Below are positions 12,085-22,310 of a stretch of 64,000 nucleotides of DNA, piece by piece. The stretch is from Callorhinus ursinus (taxonomy: Eukaryota > Chordata > Mammalia > Carnivora > Otariidae). Position 1 is the first letter of the stretch; every line of letters starts with the position of its first letter. Made by a program: the position numbers and the translations under genes. Below the pieces are notes generated by a model. That model was given only the letters and a program-made list of their open reading frames with translations, did no database searches and was not told where the DNA came from. The DNA lies in contig NW_020312867.1 of NCBI RefSeq assembly GCF_003265705.1, positions 1,050,600-1,114,599 on the forward strand, given 5' to 3'.

Positions 12085-12289
12085 TGGGGGTGCCTGGGTG
12101 GCTCAGTCATTAAGCGTCTGCCTTCGGCTCAGGTCATGATCCCAGGGTCCTGGGATCGAGCTCCGCATCGAGCTCCCTGCTCGGCAGGGAGCCTGCTTCT
12201 CCCTCTCCCTCTGCCTGCCTCTCTGCCTACTTGTTTTCTCTCTCTCTCTGTCAATAAATAAAATCTTTAAAAAAGAAAAAGAAAAAAAA
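12085..12289 (+). mobile_element. Can-SINE
   Basis: Head 'gggtgcctgggtggctcag', full body with a (CT)n stretch, tail 'aataaataaaatctttaaaa'. Duplication agaaatagRgcatttg (one mismatch) at 12069-12084 and 12290-12305. Confidence 0.93.
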
Positions 12290-12455
12290 AGAAATAGGGC
12301 ATTTGCGGAATGATCAGTGAAACTGATAAGGTCTATAAATTAGTTAACAGTATTATATCAAATTTATTTCTCAATTTTGAAATTTGCACCGAGGTTTACA
12401 AGATGTTAACATTTAGACAGTTTGGGCAAAGAGTATTCAGGAATTCCCTATATTT

Positions 12456-12575
12456 GGGGGTACCTGGCTAGCTCAGGTGGTAGAGCCTGTGACTCTTGAT
12501 CTCAGGGTTGTGAGTTTGAGCCCCCTGTTGGGCATGGTGCCCACTTAAAAAATAAAAAACAAATTAAAAAAAAAG
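12456..12575 (+). mobile_element. Older tRNA-Lys-derived carnivore SINE
   Basis: Short SINE lacking the TC-rich body. It retains a tRNA-like A box ('tggctagctcaggtggtaga') and B box ('ggttgtgagtttgagcccc'), followed by 'acttaaaaaataaaaaac' as tail. Imperfect flanking repeats (ggaattccctatattt / ggaattccttattttt) support insertion by retrotransposition. It is not a functional tRNA gene. Confidence 0.8.
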
Positions 12576-13922
12576 GAATTCCTTATTTTTGTAACTCTTG
12601 TACATTGAATTGTTTTAAAATAAAATTAAACAAACAAAAAAGCTTAGGAACTTCCAAAAAGTTGTACACATACATGGAACAGGCAGGGGCGGGGAGGGCA
12701 GGGGACAGTTGTGGGGGGGGGGGGCTTCCTGGAGGAGATGCTAGTTCCTGATCCAACCTTTAAGGATCAACATATAACAAACAAGCATTTAAAAATATCA
12801 CTATAGGTACATTTTGGTGTGGTTTTGTACATGTTTCCCTTTGGCACTTACCTGAATGTCATACAGGCCCCTGTGATTGTGGCCAAAGCACTTCTGAGTT
12901 GTCTACACACAAATACATGACCAAGTTCCTACAGACAGGACACCCACTCAGAACCAGCCACGGAGCCGGGGCGGAGGTCAGCCCCACTGGGTGAGGGACA
13001 AATTCACCAGCAGACGTGCCCGGGTGAGAAGCCACCGAAGATGGTGCTTCTCTAGGAAGAAGTTAAGACACGAGAAAATTGCTGAAGCCAAAGGTACAGA
13101 CCTTTCGACTCTTCCCTGGGGCAGCATTCAACAGTGTGCAACCAAATCTGTAGGTAATGCTGGATTTCCTCGGAGTGCATGGGTTGCAGCCAATGTCCCG
13201 ATCAGAGCTGCGGCCAGAGCCACTCTGTGAGATTCCTACTGCTGACACACAGCCTTAGTTTCAGACAGACAGCCTCAGAGTTCCACAGGGGCAACCTGCA
13301 TTTCTTCACTGGGCTCTAGGTAAGAGCCAGCACAGGTTGCGTATCTAGCTAGATGAGAACGTGCTTTTCCGTGCCCAACGTGCATTTTCCTGGGGCCCCC
13401 CTGACTTCCCATTTCAGCTACTGTTGGGTCACGTGGCTGGACCATTTCATTCTGGCTCCAAGCTCCAATTCTACCTCCACCGTGAACATGAATATGCTTT
13501 GTAGCTGCAGCAACCAGTAACTACCTAATTAAACCCAATCCTCAGGTTCCTCATTAGGGAAAACCACCCCCAAGAACTCTGCGGGGGACAGTAAATGGTG
13601 AAATTTTGTAGACCAAGTTACTTGTTAATAACAAGGTGGTAAGCTGATGTCCACTACACAAGTAGCCTACAGTACCAAAGCCCAAATTCCAGTTCGGTTT
13701 GTTTACTGCTTTCTTTCCAGTACCTAGAACAGTAAGTGGCTCAGAGAAAGTGCTCACACAGGTGATGAACCAAGGGGATGAATTAAGTCCCAAAGCTCAC
13801 AGCTCACATTAAGATGCTTGATTTAAAAAGATGAATAACAAATATGATTTTTCTTGCCTCTTTCCACTACAGAGAATCGGCTAGCTGACTTACATAACCT
13901 TACATTTAAATACTTAAGCTCA

Positions 13923-14116
13923 AATTTTTTTTAAAGGTTTTATTTATTTGACAGAGAGACAGTGAGAGAGGGAACACAAGCAGGGGGAGTGGGAGAGGGA
14001 GAAGCAGGCTTCCTGCTGAGCAGGGAGCCCGATGCAGGGCTCGATCCCAGAACCCTGGGATCATGACCTGAGCCGAAGGCAGACGATGCTTAACGACTGA
14101 GCCACCCAGGCGCCCC
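13923..14116 (-). mobile_element. Can-SINE, reverse orientation
   Basis: Begins with 'ttttttttaaaggtttta', ends with the inverted head 'gagccacccaggcgcccc'. A short 7-bp direct repeat (aagctca) flanks it at 13916-13922 and 14117-14123. Confidence 0.92.
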
Positions 14117-14276
14117 AAGCTCATTTTATTATTTTCATGCTCAGAGCAAAGGATATAAAAAGCCTAATTTTATAAGAATGAGAACCAAGAGGCGCCAAGA
14201 GCTGAGCTCCTGGTTAGGACAGAGTGGGACATGAGGGGCAAGCCAAGGTTTGAGTCCTGACTCCGTGGTTCCTTTT

Positions 14277-15196
14277 TTTTTTTCCTAGTCACGGTGGTAA
14301 CTTATTTATTTTTTATTTATTTAAATTCCATTAACATGGATAATAACTAGTATATTATTAGTTTCAGAGGTAGAGTTCAGAGATTCATCAGTTGCATATA
14401 ACACCCAGTGCTCATTCCATCAGGTGCCCTCCGTAATGTCCATCACCCGGTTCCCCCATCCGCCTACCCTCCCCCCCCCCCCCCAGCAACCCTCAGTTTG
14501 TTTCCTATGATTAAGAATCTCTTATGGTTTGTCTCCCTCTCTGGTTTCATCTTATTTTATTTTCCCTTCCCTTCCCCTATGTTCATTTGTTTTGTTTCTT
14601 AAATTCCACATATGAGTGAAATTATATGATAGTTTTTTTTCTGATTGACTTATCTCGCTTAGCATAATACCCTCCAGTTCCATCCACGTCGTTGCAAATG
14701 GCAAGATTTCATTTTATGATGGCTGCTAATATTCCATTGTATATATATACCACATGTTCTTTATCCATTCATCTGTCGATGGACATCTGGGCTTTTTCCA
14801 TAGTTTGGCTATTGTGGACACTGCTGTTATGAACATTGGGGTGCACGTGCCCCTTCGGATCACTACACTTGTATCTTCGGGGTAAATACCTAGTAGTGCA
14901 ACTGCTGGGTCACAGGGTATCTCTATTTTTTTTTTTTTAAGATTTTTATTTATTGAGAGAGAGAGAGAATGGTAGAGAGAGAACATGAGAGGGAGGAAGG
15001 TCAGAGGGAGAAGCAGATTTCCCTGCTGAGCAGGGAGCCCGATGCAGGACTCGATCCTGGGACTCCAGGATCATGACCTGAGCCAAAGGCAGTCGCTTAA
15101 CCAACTGAGCCACCCAGGCGCCCAGGGTATCTCTATTTTTAACTTTTTGAAGCACCTTATACTGTTTTCCAGAGTGGCTGCACCAGCTTGCCTTCC
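14277..15196 (-). mobile_element. 5'-truncated carnivore L1, same strand as FAM83D, with nested SINE
   Basis: On the minus strand this carries the C-terminus of L1 ORF2 (the end reads [19 protein letters not shown]) and the L1 3' UTR. The ORF2 frame is interrupted by the SINE at 14931-15123. The 5' end is truncated after 'agagtggctgcaccagcttg' (plus strand). Imperfect 14-bp flanking repeats (ccgtggttcctttt at 14263-14276; ctgtggtttctttt at 15197-15210) are probable target-site duplications. Between the L1's own A-rich end and a terminal A-run lie 18 non-L1 bases (14284-14301), discussed as a finding. A 14-base C-run is present at 14471-14484. Confidence 0.85.
14931..15123 (-). mobile_element. 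Can-SINE nested in the L1
   Basis: Inverted Can-SINE flanked by a perfect 17-bp duplication of L1 sequence (agggtatctctattttt at 14914-14930 and 15124-15140). It therefore entered after the L1 was in place and breaks its ORF2 remnant. Confidence 0.95.
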
Positions 15197-15361
15197 CTGT
15201 GGTTTCTTTTCTGTAAGATTTCAGGCAAATGGCTTTGTTCATGGCCTCAGTTGCCTCTCCTGTCATGCGGATCCCTCGCCCACCACTGTACAGACCATGT
15301 AGGTCTCGGACGCTCAGTCATTATGCTGATTGTGGGGAGACTGGAAACGTGTAACACAAAC

Positions 15362-15529
15362 CTTCTCCTGCTCAGGATGCACTTTCAGATCCATGCACAT
15401 ATCCAAAAACTGCGAGAGCAGAGCCTGGTCCAGAAGGATGTAGACGGCAACTCCCTGTTTCCGACTTATTTCCTGCAGGTCCCTGAAGATGTCAATGTCC
15501 GTGAAAACATCCATCACCACGGCGATCAC
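15362..15529 (-). CDS. FAM83D: FAM83D exon 2 (residues 160-215)
   Basis: A 168-base, phase-0 exon (56 codons) between acceptor 'cctctctgtag' and donor AAG|GTTTGT. It encodes [20 protein letters not shown], then [20 protein letters not shown], then [16 protein letters not shown]. This is the central beta-strand/helix part of the DUF1669 PLD-like domain, and the segment is among the most conserved in the FAM83 family. Human FAM83D has a cysteine where this protein has S in 'EISRKQG', by my recollection; otherwise it is essentially identical. It joins in frame to exons 1 and 3. Confidence 0.97.
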
Positions 15530-16179
15530 CTACAGAGAGGCAGCCGAGGGAAGAGCAAGCGGTCAGCTCACGGGAACACCAGCTCACAGCTCACTATGCA
15601 GACTCTGGAGCCCACCTCAGAGCCGGGAAAGGATCCCTGCCCTATAGCACCCCTCCCCTCCCCTCCCTTTTCCTTCTGCACTGTCCGTTTGCCCCCAGCC
15701 ACAGACACTTCCATCCCCAAAGACACGCAGGCCACTGTACCCTACACATCTGGACTTGGCCCAGCTGAGCCTCCCGACCACCTCCCAGCCACCACCCTCC
15801 GCACCACCCTGGACCAGTCCTTTCTTCTCCCCAGCAGCACGGCTCCATTCATGCCTGCTGTCCGATCTTGCACACTCAGCATCAGACTACAGTTCACAGC
15901 TGCCTCAGCCACACAGCCCCAGGCAAATTACAGTCATTTCCAAGGTCTGGTCCTGAGTCTGCAAAATAGGTGTGTAGCCAGAACTAAATGACAAGGTACA
16001 AAGGATCCCTCGAGTATCTGTTCGTTGATTCCCTTCACCAGTCCAGAGTCGGAGCGTCTGGACACTTCAACACAGGGAGACATCTGCCAGAACCTAGCTT
16101 TCCTTGATGGAGACAGGCCGCTCCAGGCACCAAGCCTCTTGTCATGCTCTCTGCAGTTTAAGAGCGGGGACTTCAGTGA

Positions 16180-16195
16180 GGGGGGGGGGGGGGGG
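16180..16195 (+). repeat. Poly(G) tract, 16 bases
   Basis: An uninterrupted G-run on the plus strand (C-run on the FAM83D sense strand), within intron 1. Confidence 0.9.
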
Positions 16196-16522
16196 TGTCA
16201 GAACGTGCAGGCTTAGCACAAGCTCCTGAAAACCGGGCCAGAGCGGGCCTCCCTGAGCTACCATTAGGAACAGCCTGGGCTGGAAGTGGGTCTCCCTCCT
16301 CACTTCCACAGCAAGAACTTGTGTCTCTCCGTACCACATTAATTCCTTTTCTGAACGTTAAGGTAATTTATTTACGGGTCTCACGTCTTCTGTGGGAACG
16401 GAGGCCCTGGAATGGGATGGATTTGGCTCTGTGGCCCCAGAGGACTCAAGACAGCACCTGACGGTCACAGGCCCTTAAGGAGGTGGGGGTTCAAGAAGCA
16501 ACACAAAGTGGAGATTCTGTGG

Positions 16523-16676
16523 GCGCCTGGGTGGCTCAGTCAGTTAAGCGGCTACCTTCAGCTCAGGCCGTGATCCCAGGGTCCTGAGATCAAGTCCCAC
16601 ATAGGGTTCCCTGCTCAGTGGGGGGTCTGCTTCTCACTCTCCCCTTCCCTCCTGCTTGTGCTTTCTCTCTCTCAAA

Positions 16677-16715
<39 letters not shown>

Positions 16716-16717
16716 GA
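16523..16717 (+). mobile_element. Can-SINE with expanded (AAAT)n tail
   Basis: Head 'gggcgcctgggtggctcag', 3' end expanded into an (AAAT)n microsatellite at about 16673-16715 (roughly eleven units). Flanked by a 13-bp duplication ggagattctgtgg (16510-16522 and 16718-16730). Confidence 0.95.
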
Positions 16718-16950
16718 GGAGATTCTGTGGTCTTTCTCCAACATCCCAACCTCGCCTACCAGGATGAGGGACCATGAAACACCAGCTCCGAGGAAGTCGC
16801 TGCTATGAGTCTGGGAAGACCAATTTCTCTCTCTGGCTGCCTTTCCCAACGCCCAAGCCCCAGTGCTGATAAAGCCCCAGCTACTGAGCTATTCTTGGGG
16901 AAGGGTTTAGCTAAAACCCCCTGGATACAATGATTTAAAAAATAAGTGTT

Positions 16951-17060
16951 TTTTTGTTTTTGTTTTTTTTAAGTCAGCTCCATGCCCACCATGGGGCTTG
17001 AACTCACAACCCTGAGATTGAGAGTTGCATTCTCTACTGATTGAGCCAGCCAGGCACCCC
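16951..17060 (-). mobile_element. Older tRNA-Lys-derived carnivore SINE, reverse orientation
   Basis: Same short type as the copy at 12456: inverted B box in 'ggggcttgaactcacaaccc' and inverted A box near 'ctactgattgagccagcc'. A 13-bp direct repeat aaaaataagtgtt flanks it at 16938-16950 and 17061-17073. Confidence 0.85.
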
Positions 17061-17179
17061 AAAAATAAGTGTTCTCTCGGAATTGTGGCATCGTCAGAAG
17101 TTTATCACCTCCCACATGGTTTTATGTGTCCCACGTGGAGTTGTAGACATCCCACTAATCAAGGTCATCTAACATAGTG

Positions 17180-17340
17180 GGCAAAAGGCAGAAAGGCCTG
17201 GGCACCGACCCCAGCTCTGCAGCTCACTAGCTGTGTGACCCGAGGCAAGTTCTTCATCTCTCTGAGCTTCAGTTTCCTCCTCTGGAAGAGATAAGCATAG
17301 CATCTACGTCAAAGGGCTCTTGGGAAGACTGCACAAGACA
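17180..17340 (+). mobile_element. MIR SINE
   Basis: Clear MIR core: 'cagctcactagctgtgtgac', then 'ctctgagcttcagtttcctc'. Plus orientation, ancient, ends approximate. Confidence 0.8.
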
Positions 17341-17788
17341 CAGACGGGAGGGCTTAGCTCAGGCAGGAAACACGTGCTCCATCATGCAGCCAGCACCTCT
17401 TCAGAGTCCACTGTGGGCCAAACCCTGGACTAAGCAGAAAGACAGCTAAAAAGAATCTGACAGACACCGGACTTATCCTTTGCTGTGGTGGACGTGCTAC
17501 AGGCACTCAAATGTTCACCAGAGGAGAGCAGAGGATTCCTGGAGGACAGGGCTTCTGAACTGAATCACAAACAAGGACCCAGTTTGGACAGGGGAGTCGT
17601 GAAGAGGAGGGCATTCGAAAAGGAAGCCAGCTGGTGGCAGAGGAAGAGGCAGGAAATGATGGGGTAGGGGCCCATGTGGCCAGACCTGGCTGAGAGGCAT
17701 ACGGGTGAGCCAGGTCGTGGAAGGCCCGTGTCAACCACAGAGTCATCACCATACAGGAAATGGAGGGGGAGGTTTAAGAAGAATAAGG

Positions 17789-17987
17789 GAGCGTTCAGTG
17801 GGTTAAGCATCTGCTTTCGGCTCAGGTCATGATCCCAGTGTCCTGGGATTGGGCCCCGTGTAAGGCTCCCAGATCAGCGAGGAGTCTGCTTCTCCCTCTC
17901 CCCCTCCCCGCTGCTCATGCTCTCATGTGCTCTCTTTCTCAAACGAATAAATAAAAAATCTTAAAGAAAAAAAAAAAAAGAAGAAGA
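17789..17987 (+). mobile_element. Can-SINE, 5'-truncated
   Basis: It begins within the SINE head (gagcgttcagtgggttaag), so about 15 bases of the usual 5' end are missing, but still has a 12-bp duplication (agaagaRtaagg at 17777-17788 and 17988-17999). Truncation is thus from insertion, not later deletion. Confidence 0.88.
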
Positions 17988-18003
17988 AGAAGAGTAAGGA
18001 GTT

Positions 18004-18226
18004 CCAGGGATGCCTGCATGACTCAGTTGGTTAAGCACCAACACTTGATTTCGGTTCAGGTCATGATCTCAGTGTTGTGGGATCAAGCCCCATGTCAGGC
18101 TCCACGCCCAGCCTAAGATTCTCTTTCCCCCTCTACCCCTCCTCCCATCAAGAAAGAAAGAAAGAAAGGAAGGAAGGAAGGAAGGAAGGAAGGAAGGAAG
18201 GAAGAAAGAAAGAAAGAAAGAAGAGG
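18004..18226 (+). mobile_element. Can-SINE, diverged subtype with GAAA/GGAA tail
   Basis: It lies directly behind the preceding SINE. Its body ('caacacttgatttcggttca') belongs to an older subtype, and the A-tail has become a purine microsatellite (GAAA)n-(GGAA)n-(GAAA)n at about 18152-18220. Short direct repeat aaggagtt at 17996-18003 and 18227-18234. Confidence 0.85.
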
Positions 18227-19964
18227 AAGGAGTTTGAAGTGGCAAACCTAACAGGACAGAAGTGGCCACTAGAAGACAGATTGGTGTAGGCTGGAGATCT
18301 AGCCCCACCTCCCGCAACCCAGAAGGCACTCAGACATTTTTATTTTTCAGGATTCAGCAATGTTTAGGAGGACTAACAACTGAAGAAGAAAAATCAGTGG
18401 TAGAGGCTTCCACGTTGGGTCAGGCAGGAAGCAATGAGGGTTGCAGAGAAGGGAAAGAAAGGGGTCCATGCAAGAGCCAGGCAATGGACTATGCAGGCGG
18501 GGCTGGGGGGTGCGGTGGAGGTAGGCAGAGGCACACTCACCTCCACGCAAACAGGAAACAACCAACAAGCTTGAGAAAGAGGCTATGGAAGGCATTGGGA
18601 GGCCTGCACAGAGGATTTTAATGTACTTATATAGGATTGTGTGCAGAGCTCACGAGAGAAAGCGAAAGGAAGACAAATCGAGGGTCAGTCTCTGTCCTCA
18701 AGAAACCCAGGCCAATGAGGGACACGGGTGATGCCCAGTATGATGGGGCCGATGGATGTGCATCCAGGTTGCCCATGGAAGGGACCGAGGAACACTGCCA
18801 GGCTGGCCGGCTTAGAAAGGGCTGGAGGGTTGCTGGAGGCAGGGACCCAGGAGCAGGGCCCAGAGTAAAAGGCACCTGCCAAACTGGACTTTGGTTCACC
18901 ACTTCACAAAACAATTGTAAAAACACCACCTTTGTCAGGTGGTAAGTAAGCATCTAATTTGCTCTTGGTTTGTTTGGTTTTAAAGCCCCAGCCTTTCCAA
19001 TTCCAAATAATTGGATTTGAACGCTAGGTGTTTAGAGGGTGGATGGAGGTGTTTCTCCCCATAACTTCCGCTATACCCAACAGCCCTTCCTCTCTCACCA
19101 GAGCAGAAGGCCTGCAATGGAGGGAACGACCTGTGCAGGAAAGCGATCAGCCTGCCTGCCTTCAAAACCCCACCCCACGCCCCATACAATCAAGTCCCGC
19201 AGACTAAACTAGACCGGAGGCTTCTCAAATTTCCAAAGGGACACCCTCTTCACTGAGCTCAGCAATGACCTGGACTCCTTCACTGGCCAGCCGAGTGCCT
19301 GCTTTCCAAGGCCAGACCCACGTCCGAGGGGCTGGTGTTCCTGCTGTAGGCCGCTGGGCCCTGGAAGGACACGTGGACTTGGAACAGGTCATTGCCCCCA
19401 CTCCCTGAGGCCTTGTGTGGGATGGACAAAGGAGAGACACATCTGGAATGCGGGCATCCCATGCCCATCAAGCCCCCACATAGTCACTGTGGGCACTGCC
19501 CTGCCCCAGCCTGTGTGGCAAAGGGCCTGCCCAATCTCTTAGGGCTAGAAAGCTCTGCAAAAGGTGACTTTTGAGAGTCTGTTCCAGGTCAACACCCATC
19601 TGCAACTCGGTGCAAATCAGTCATTACATGATACCCGGGAAGGAAACATCCAGCTGCAAAAAGCTGCCACCCAGTACCCGACAGTTCCTGCGCCTCTCCA
19701 GCCACATCCAGAGCGGCCACACTTGTGTCAAGTCCCACATCATCCTCGAAGGTGACAAGCCTCACCCAGTCACACCAACTACCCGTTGATGATTTAAACC
19801 AAGGGACCCAGTGATCCACAGCTATGCAGCAACAACCACTGTGTTCTTCTCGGTGTTCGGGACGAGCACAGACCATTTATGTTCATTTTCACATGATCTG
19901 GAAAGCTTTTCCATCTGCTTTCTTGCACAAAAGCTCTGAAGAGAGATCTAGAAATGTCAAAACC

Positions 19965-20100
19965 CCAGTAATTATCTTTGATTTCTGGATGAGAAAAATA
20001 AAGCTTGGAGCGGTTAGGTAACTTGCTCACAGTGACACACTTAAGCAAATGCGGGAGCTGGAATCTGAACCCAGGTCTGCGCGACTCCAGAGTCGCCTAT
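19965..20100 (-). mobile_element. MIR SINE
   Basis: Inverted MIR core: 'ggttaggtaacttgctcaca', then 'ggaatctgaacccaggtctg'. Ancient, ends approximate. Confidence 0.75.
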
Positions 20101-20290
20101 TAGAAGACTGTTAGATGAAATGTTATTCCAAACAAGTCTAAGGTTCAGTGTCCAAGGGACTGAAAGCTTGGAACACATCCTGAAAGGATCAGTAGAGTGT
20201 CTCACAAAGGACATGGGATGGAGCCCATCAGAGGATGATTGCTAAGACCACGAAACAGTTCACAGAACGAATGTTAAGAAAGCTTTCAAC

Positions 20291-20497
20291 AGGGGCGCCT
20301 GGGTGGCTCAGTCGTCAAGCCTTCGGCTCAGGTTCATGATCCCAGAGTCTAGGGATCGAGCCCCACGGCAGGCTTCTTGCTCAGCGGGAAGCCTGCTTGT
20401 CCCTCTCCCACTCCCCCTGCGTGTGTTCCCTCTCTCGCTGTGTACTCTCTCTGTCAAATAAATAAATAAAATTAAAAAGAAAAAAGAAAGAAAGAAC
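20291..20497 (+). mobile_element. Can-SINE
   Basis: Head 'ggggcgcctgggtggctcag', small deletion after 'cgtcaag', tail with (AAAT)n and A-rich sequence. Imperfect duplication gaaagctttcaac / gaaagcttgcaac (near 20279-20290 and 20498-20510). Confidence 0.92.
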
Positions 20498-21494
20498 GAA
20501 AGCTTGCAACGCCCTTAGCACATCAGTACCTTCTCTCCACAGGTGGTACCGCCGACTAATCCAGAATGGACTAAGTAGTCAAGAAACCTCGGGAGCACAG
20601 ACATTATGTGAACAGCCTGTAGGGCCAGACCTGAACATGGATGCTGGCTCCTCCACTTTCGAGCACCACGTACCCTCTGACAAGATACCGAAGTCCTGCT
20701 GCCTTGTACTGCCTGCAAAGACCACTGCCTATTCCATGGGGTCTGCAGCGGGGTCGGTCCAGAGAGAACACCAGACAGCTCCCGGCACACAGGAAGCCCT
20801 CCCATGGCAGCATGCGCGTCTGACCCCCAGTTCCACTGCCATCCCTGGGCAGGTGGTTCCAGCTGAGCTCAGCATCCCCACATGAGGTCCCTTCTAGCTC
20901 TGCGGTCTGACTCAGACACTGTCCACGGGCAGGGCTGCACCCTGACCAGGCACCTGAGTGGCCTTAGGGGGCCACTCATTCCAGCTCTTCCCCTGCAAGA
21001 AGCAGGACACTCGTGTCACTCACCCCTTCCTACTGCACCCCGGTTTTCCTCCCTTGCCACCCACAGCCAGAAAGCAAGGACTCGTGCACAACGTGCCTGG
21101 AATTCTGCCAAAGGTCTGCTCGCGTTCAAAGATGCCTCAGCCTGCCCAGTGGTCAACAACAGCCCGTCTGCAGCAAGCTTCCCGCCCACCACGTGACCCT
21201 CAGACGCCCTTCCTTCAGCTCCCCAGGGCTCCTGCCAGGGAAGGCTTCTGAAGACCCTCCTGCTCACAAAGCAAAAGACGTCTTTTCTCCCCATTTGTTA
21301 CAGGTTTTAAAAGAACGGAAATCACGGCCTTGAAATTTCTTTAAAAATGTTTAAATAACTTGGTATTATCTTCAGGGTTTAGAAACACGAAAAGCAAATG
21401 TCCACAATGGACCCTAAGTTTGCTTGTGCGTGTTGTTTTCCCTCAGTTTCATAATCTGCTATTGTACAGTTAACCATTTCAGGACCGGGACGGA

Positions 21495-21690
21495 GGGGGT
21501 GCCTGAGGGGTTCAGTCGGCTAAACGTCTTGCCTTCAGCTCAGGTCACGATGCCAGGGTCCTGGGATCGAGCCCCACGTCAGGCACCTTACTCAGTAGGG
21601 AGCCTGCTCCTCCCTCTCCCTCTGCCTGCCGCTCCCCCTGCTTGTGCTCTCTCTCTGTCAAATGAATAAATAAAATCTTTAAAAGAAAAA
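21495..21690 (+). mobile_element. Can-SINE
   Basis: Head 'gggggtgcctgaggggttca' with several substitutions, body and tail 'aaatgaataaataaaatctt'. No clean target-site duplication is visible. Confidence 0.88.
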
Positions 21691-21712
21691 TAAAGTGGTT
21701 CTTTATTATCGA

Positions 21713-22310
21713 GAACCAGTGGTTCTCAACCAGGGGCAATTTCCTTCCTCAGGGGACATTTGGCAATTTCTTTATTTTTCTTTTAAGATTTTATTTATTT
21801 ATTTGACAGAGAGAAAGAGAGAGCGCGCACGTACAGGCAGGGGGGGCGCGGGAGGCAGAGGGAGAGGGAGAAGCAGACTCCCTGCTGAGCAGGGATCCCA
21901 GGACCCTGAGATCATGACCTGAGCCAGAGGCAGGCACTTAAAAGACTGAGCCACCCAGGCACCCCTTGGCAATTTCTTTAAATTGTGGTAAAATATATGA
22001 TAAATCTGCCATCCTCATTATTTTCAACGGCATTAATAACATTCACAACATTGTGCGATCATCACCACCATCTGCTTCCAAAACTTTGTCATCACCCCAC
22101 ACAGAAACTCTGTAACCTTTAAGCATAGCTCCCTATCTCCCCTTGGGAGACTTTCAAATGTCCTAACTATTGGCAGGGGGGTGGTGCTTCTGGCACCTAG
22201 TGGGTGGAGGCCAGGGATGCTGCTCAGGGTCCAAGGCACAGGACAGCCCTCCAGGACAAAGAATCATCCTGTCCAAAATATCAACACTAGTGATGTTGAG
22301 GAAGCCTGCT
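21713..22310 (+). mobile_element. MER5-type hAT element, split by an L1 fragment and a SINE
   Basis: The left part, 'ccagtggttctcaaccaggg' to 'ggacatttggcaatttct' (21718-21774), and the right part, 'tctggcacctagtgggtgga' to 'aatatcaacactagtgatgt' (about 22165-22305), are consecutive pieces of one non-autonomous hAT element. Between them lie an old L1 3' fragment (about 21980-22150, 'aaattgtggtaaaatatatg', 'atcatcaccaccatctgctt') and the Can-SINE at 21775. Confidence 0.75.
21775..21965 (-). mobile_element. Can-SINE nested in the MER5/L1 composite
   Basis: Inverted Can-SINE lacking part of the usual body around 'gagcagggatcccaggac'. Perfect 15-bp duplication ttggcaatttcttta at 21760-21774 and 21966-21980. 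Confidence 0.95.

Larger units (their letters stand above)
9821..15361 (-). other. FAM83D: FAM83D intron 2
   Basis: GT-AG intron of 5541 bases, dominated by mobile elements listed separately: a decayed L1 3' end (about 10770-11820) split by two Can-SINEs, a Can-SINE, an older tRNA-Lys SINE, another Can-SINE, and a carnivore L1 holding a nested Can-SINE. I see nothing identifiable in 9821-10760 or in 12600-13900, except a 12-base G-run at 12713-12724. The L1 ends about 165 bases from the exon 2 donor. Confidence 0.7.

Noticed and set aside
12456..12575. tRNA-Lys-like sequence with A and B boxes
   Set aside because: It continues into an A-rich tail and has flanking direct repeats; it is a SINE, not a tRNA gene. 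The same holds for the copy at 16951 and the Can-SINE heads.
15188..15991. Plus-strand frame of 267 codons across FAM83D exon 2
   Set aside because: It begins in L1 flank, crosses a real exon antisense and ends in intron; low-complexity Pro/Ser/Thr composition and no splice or family support.
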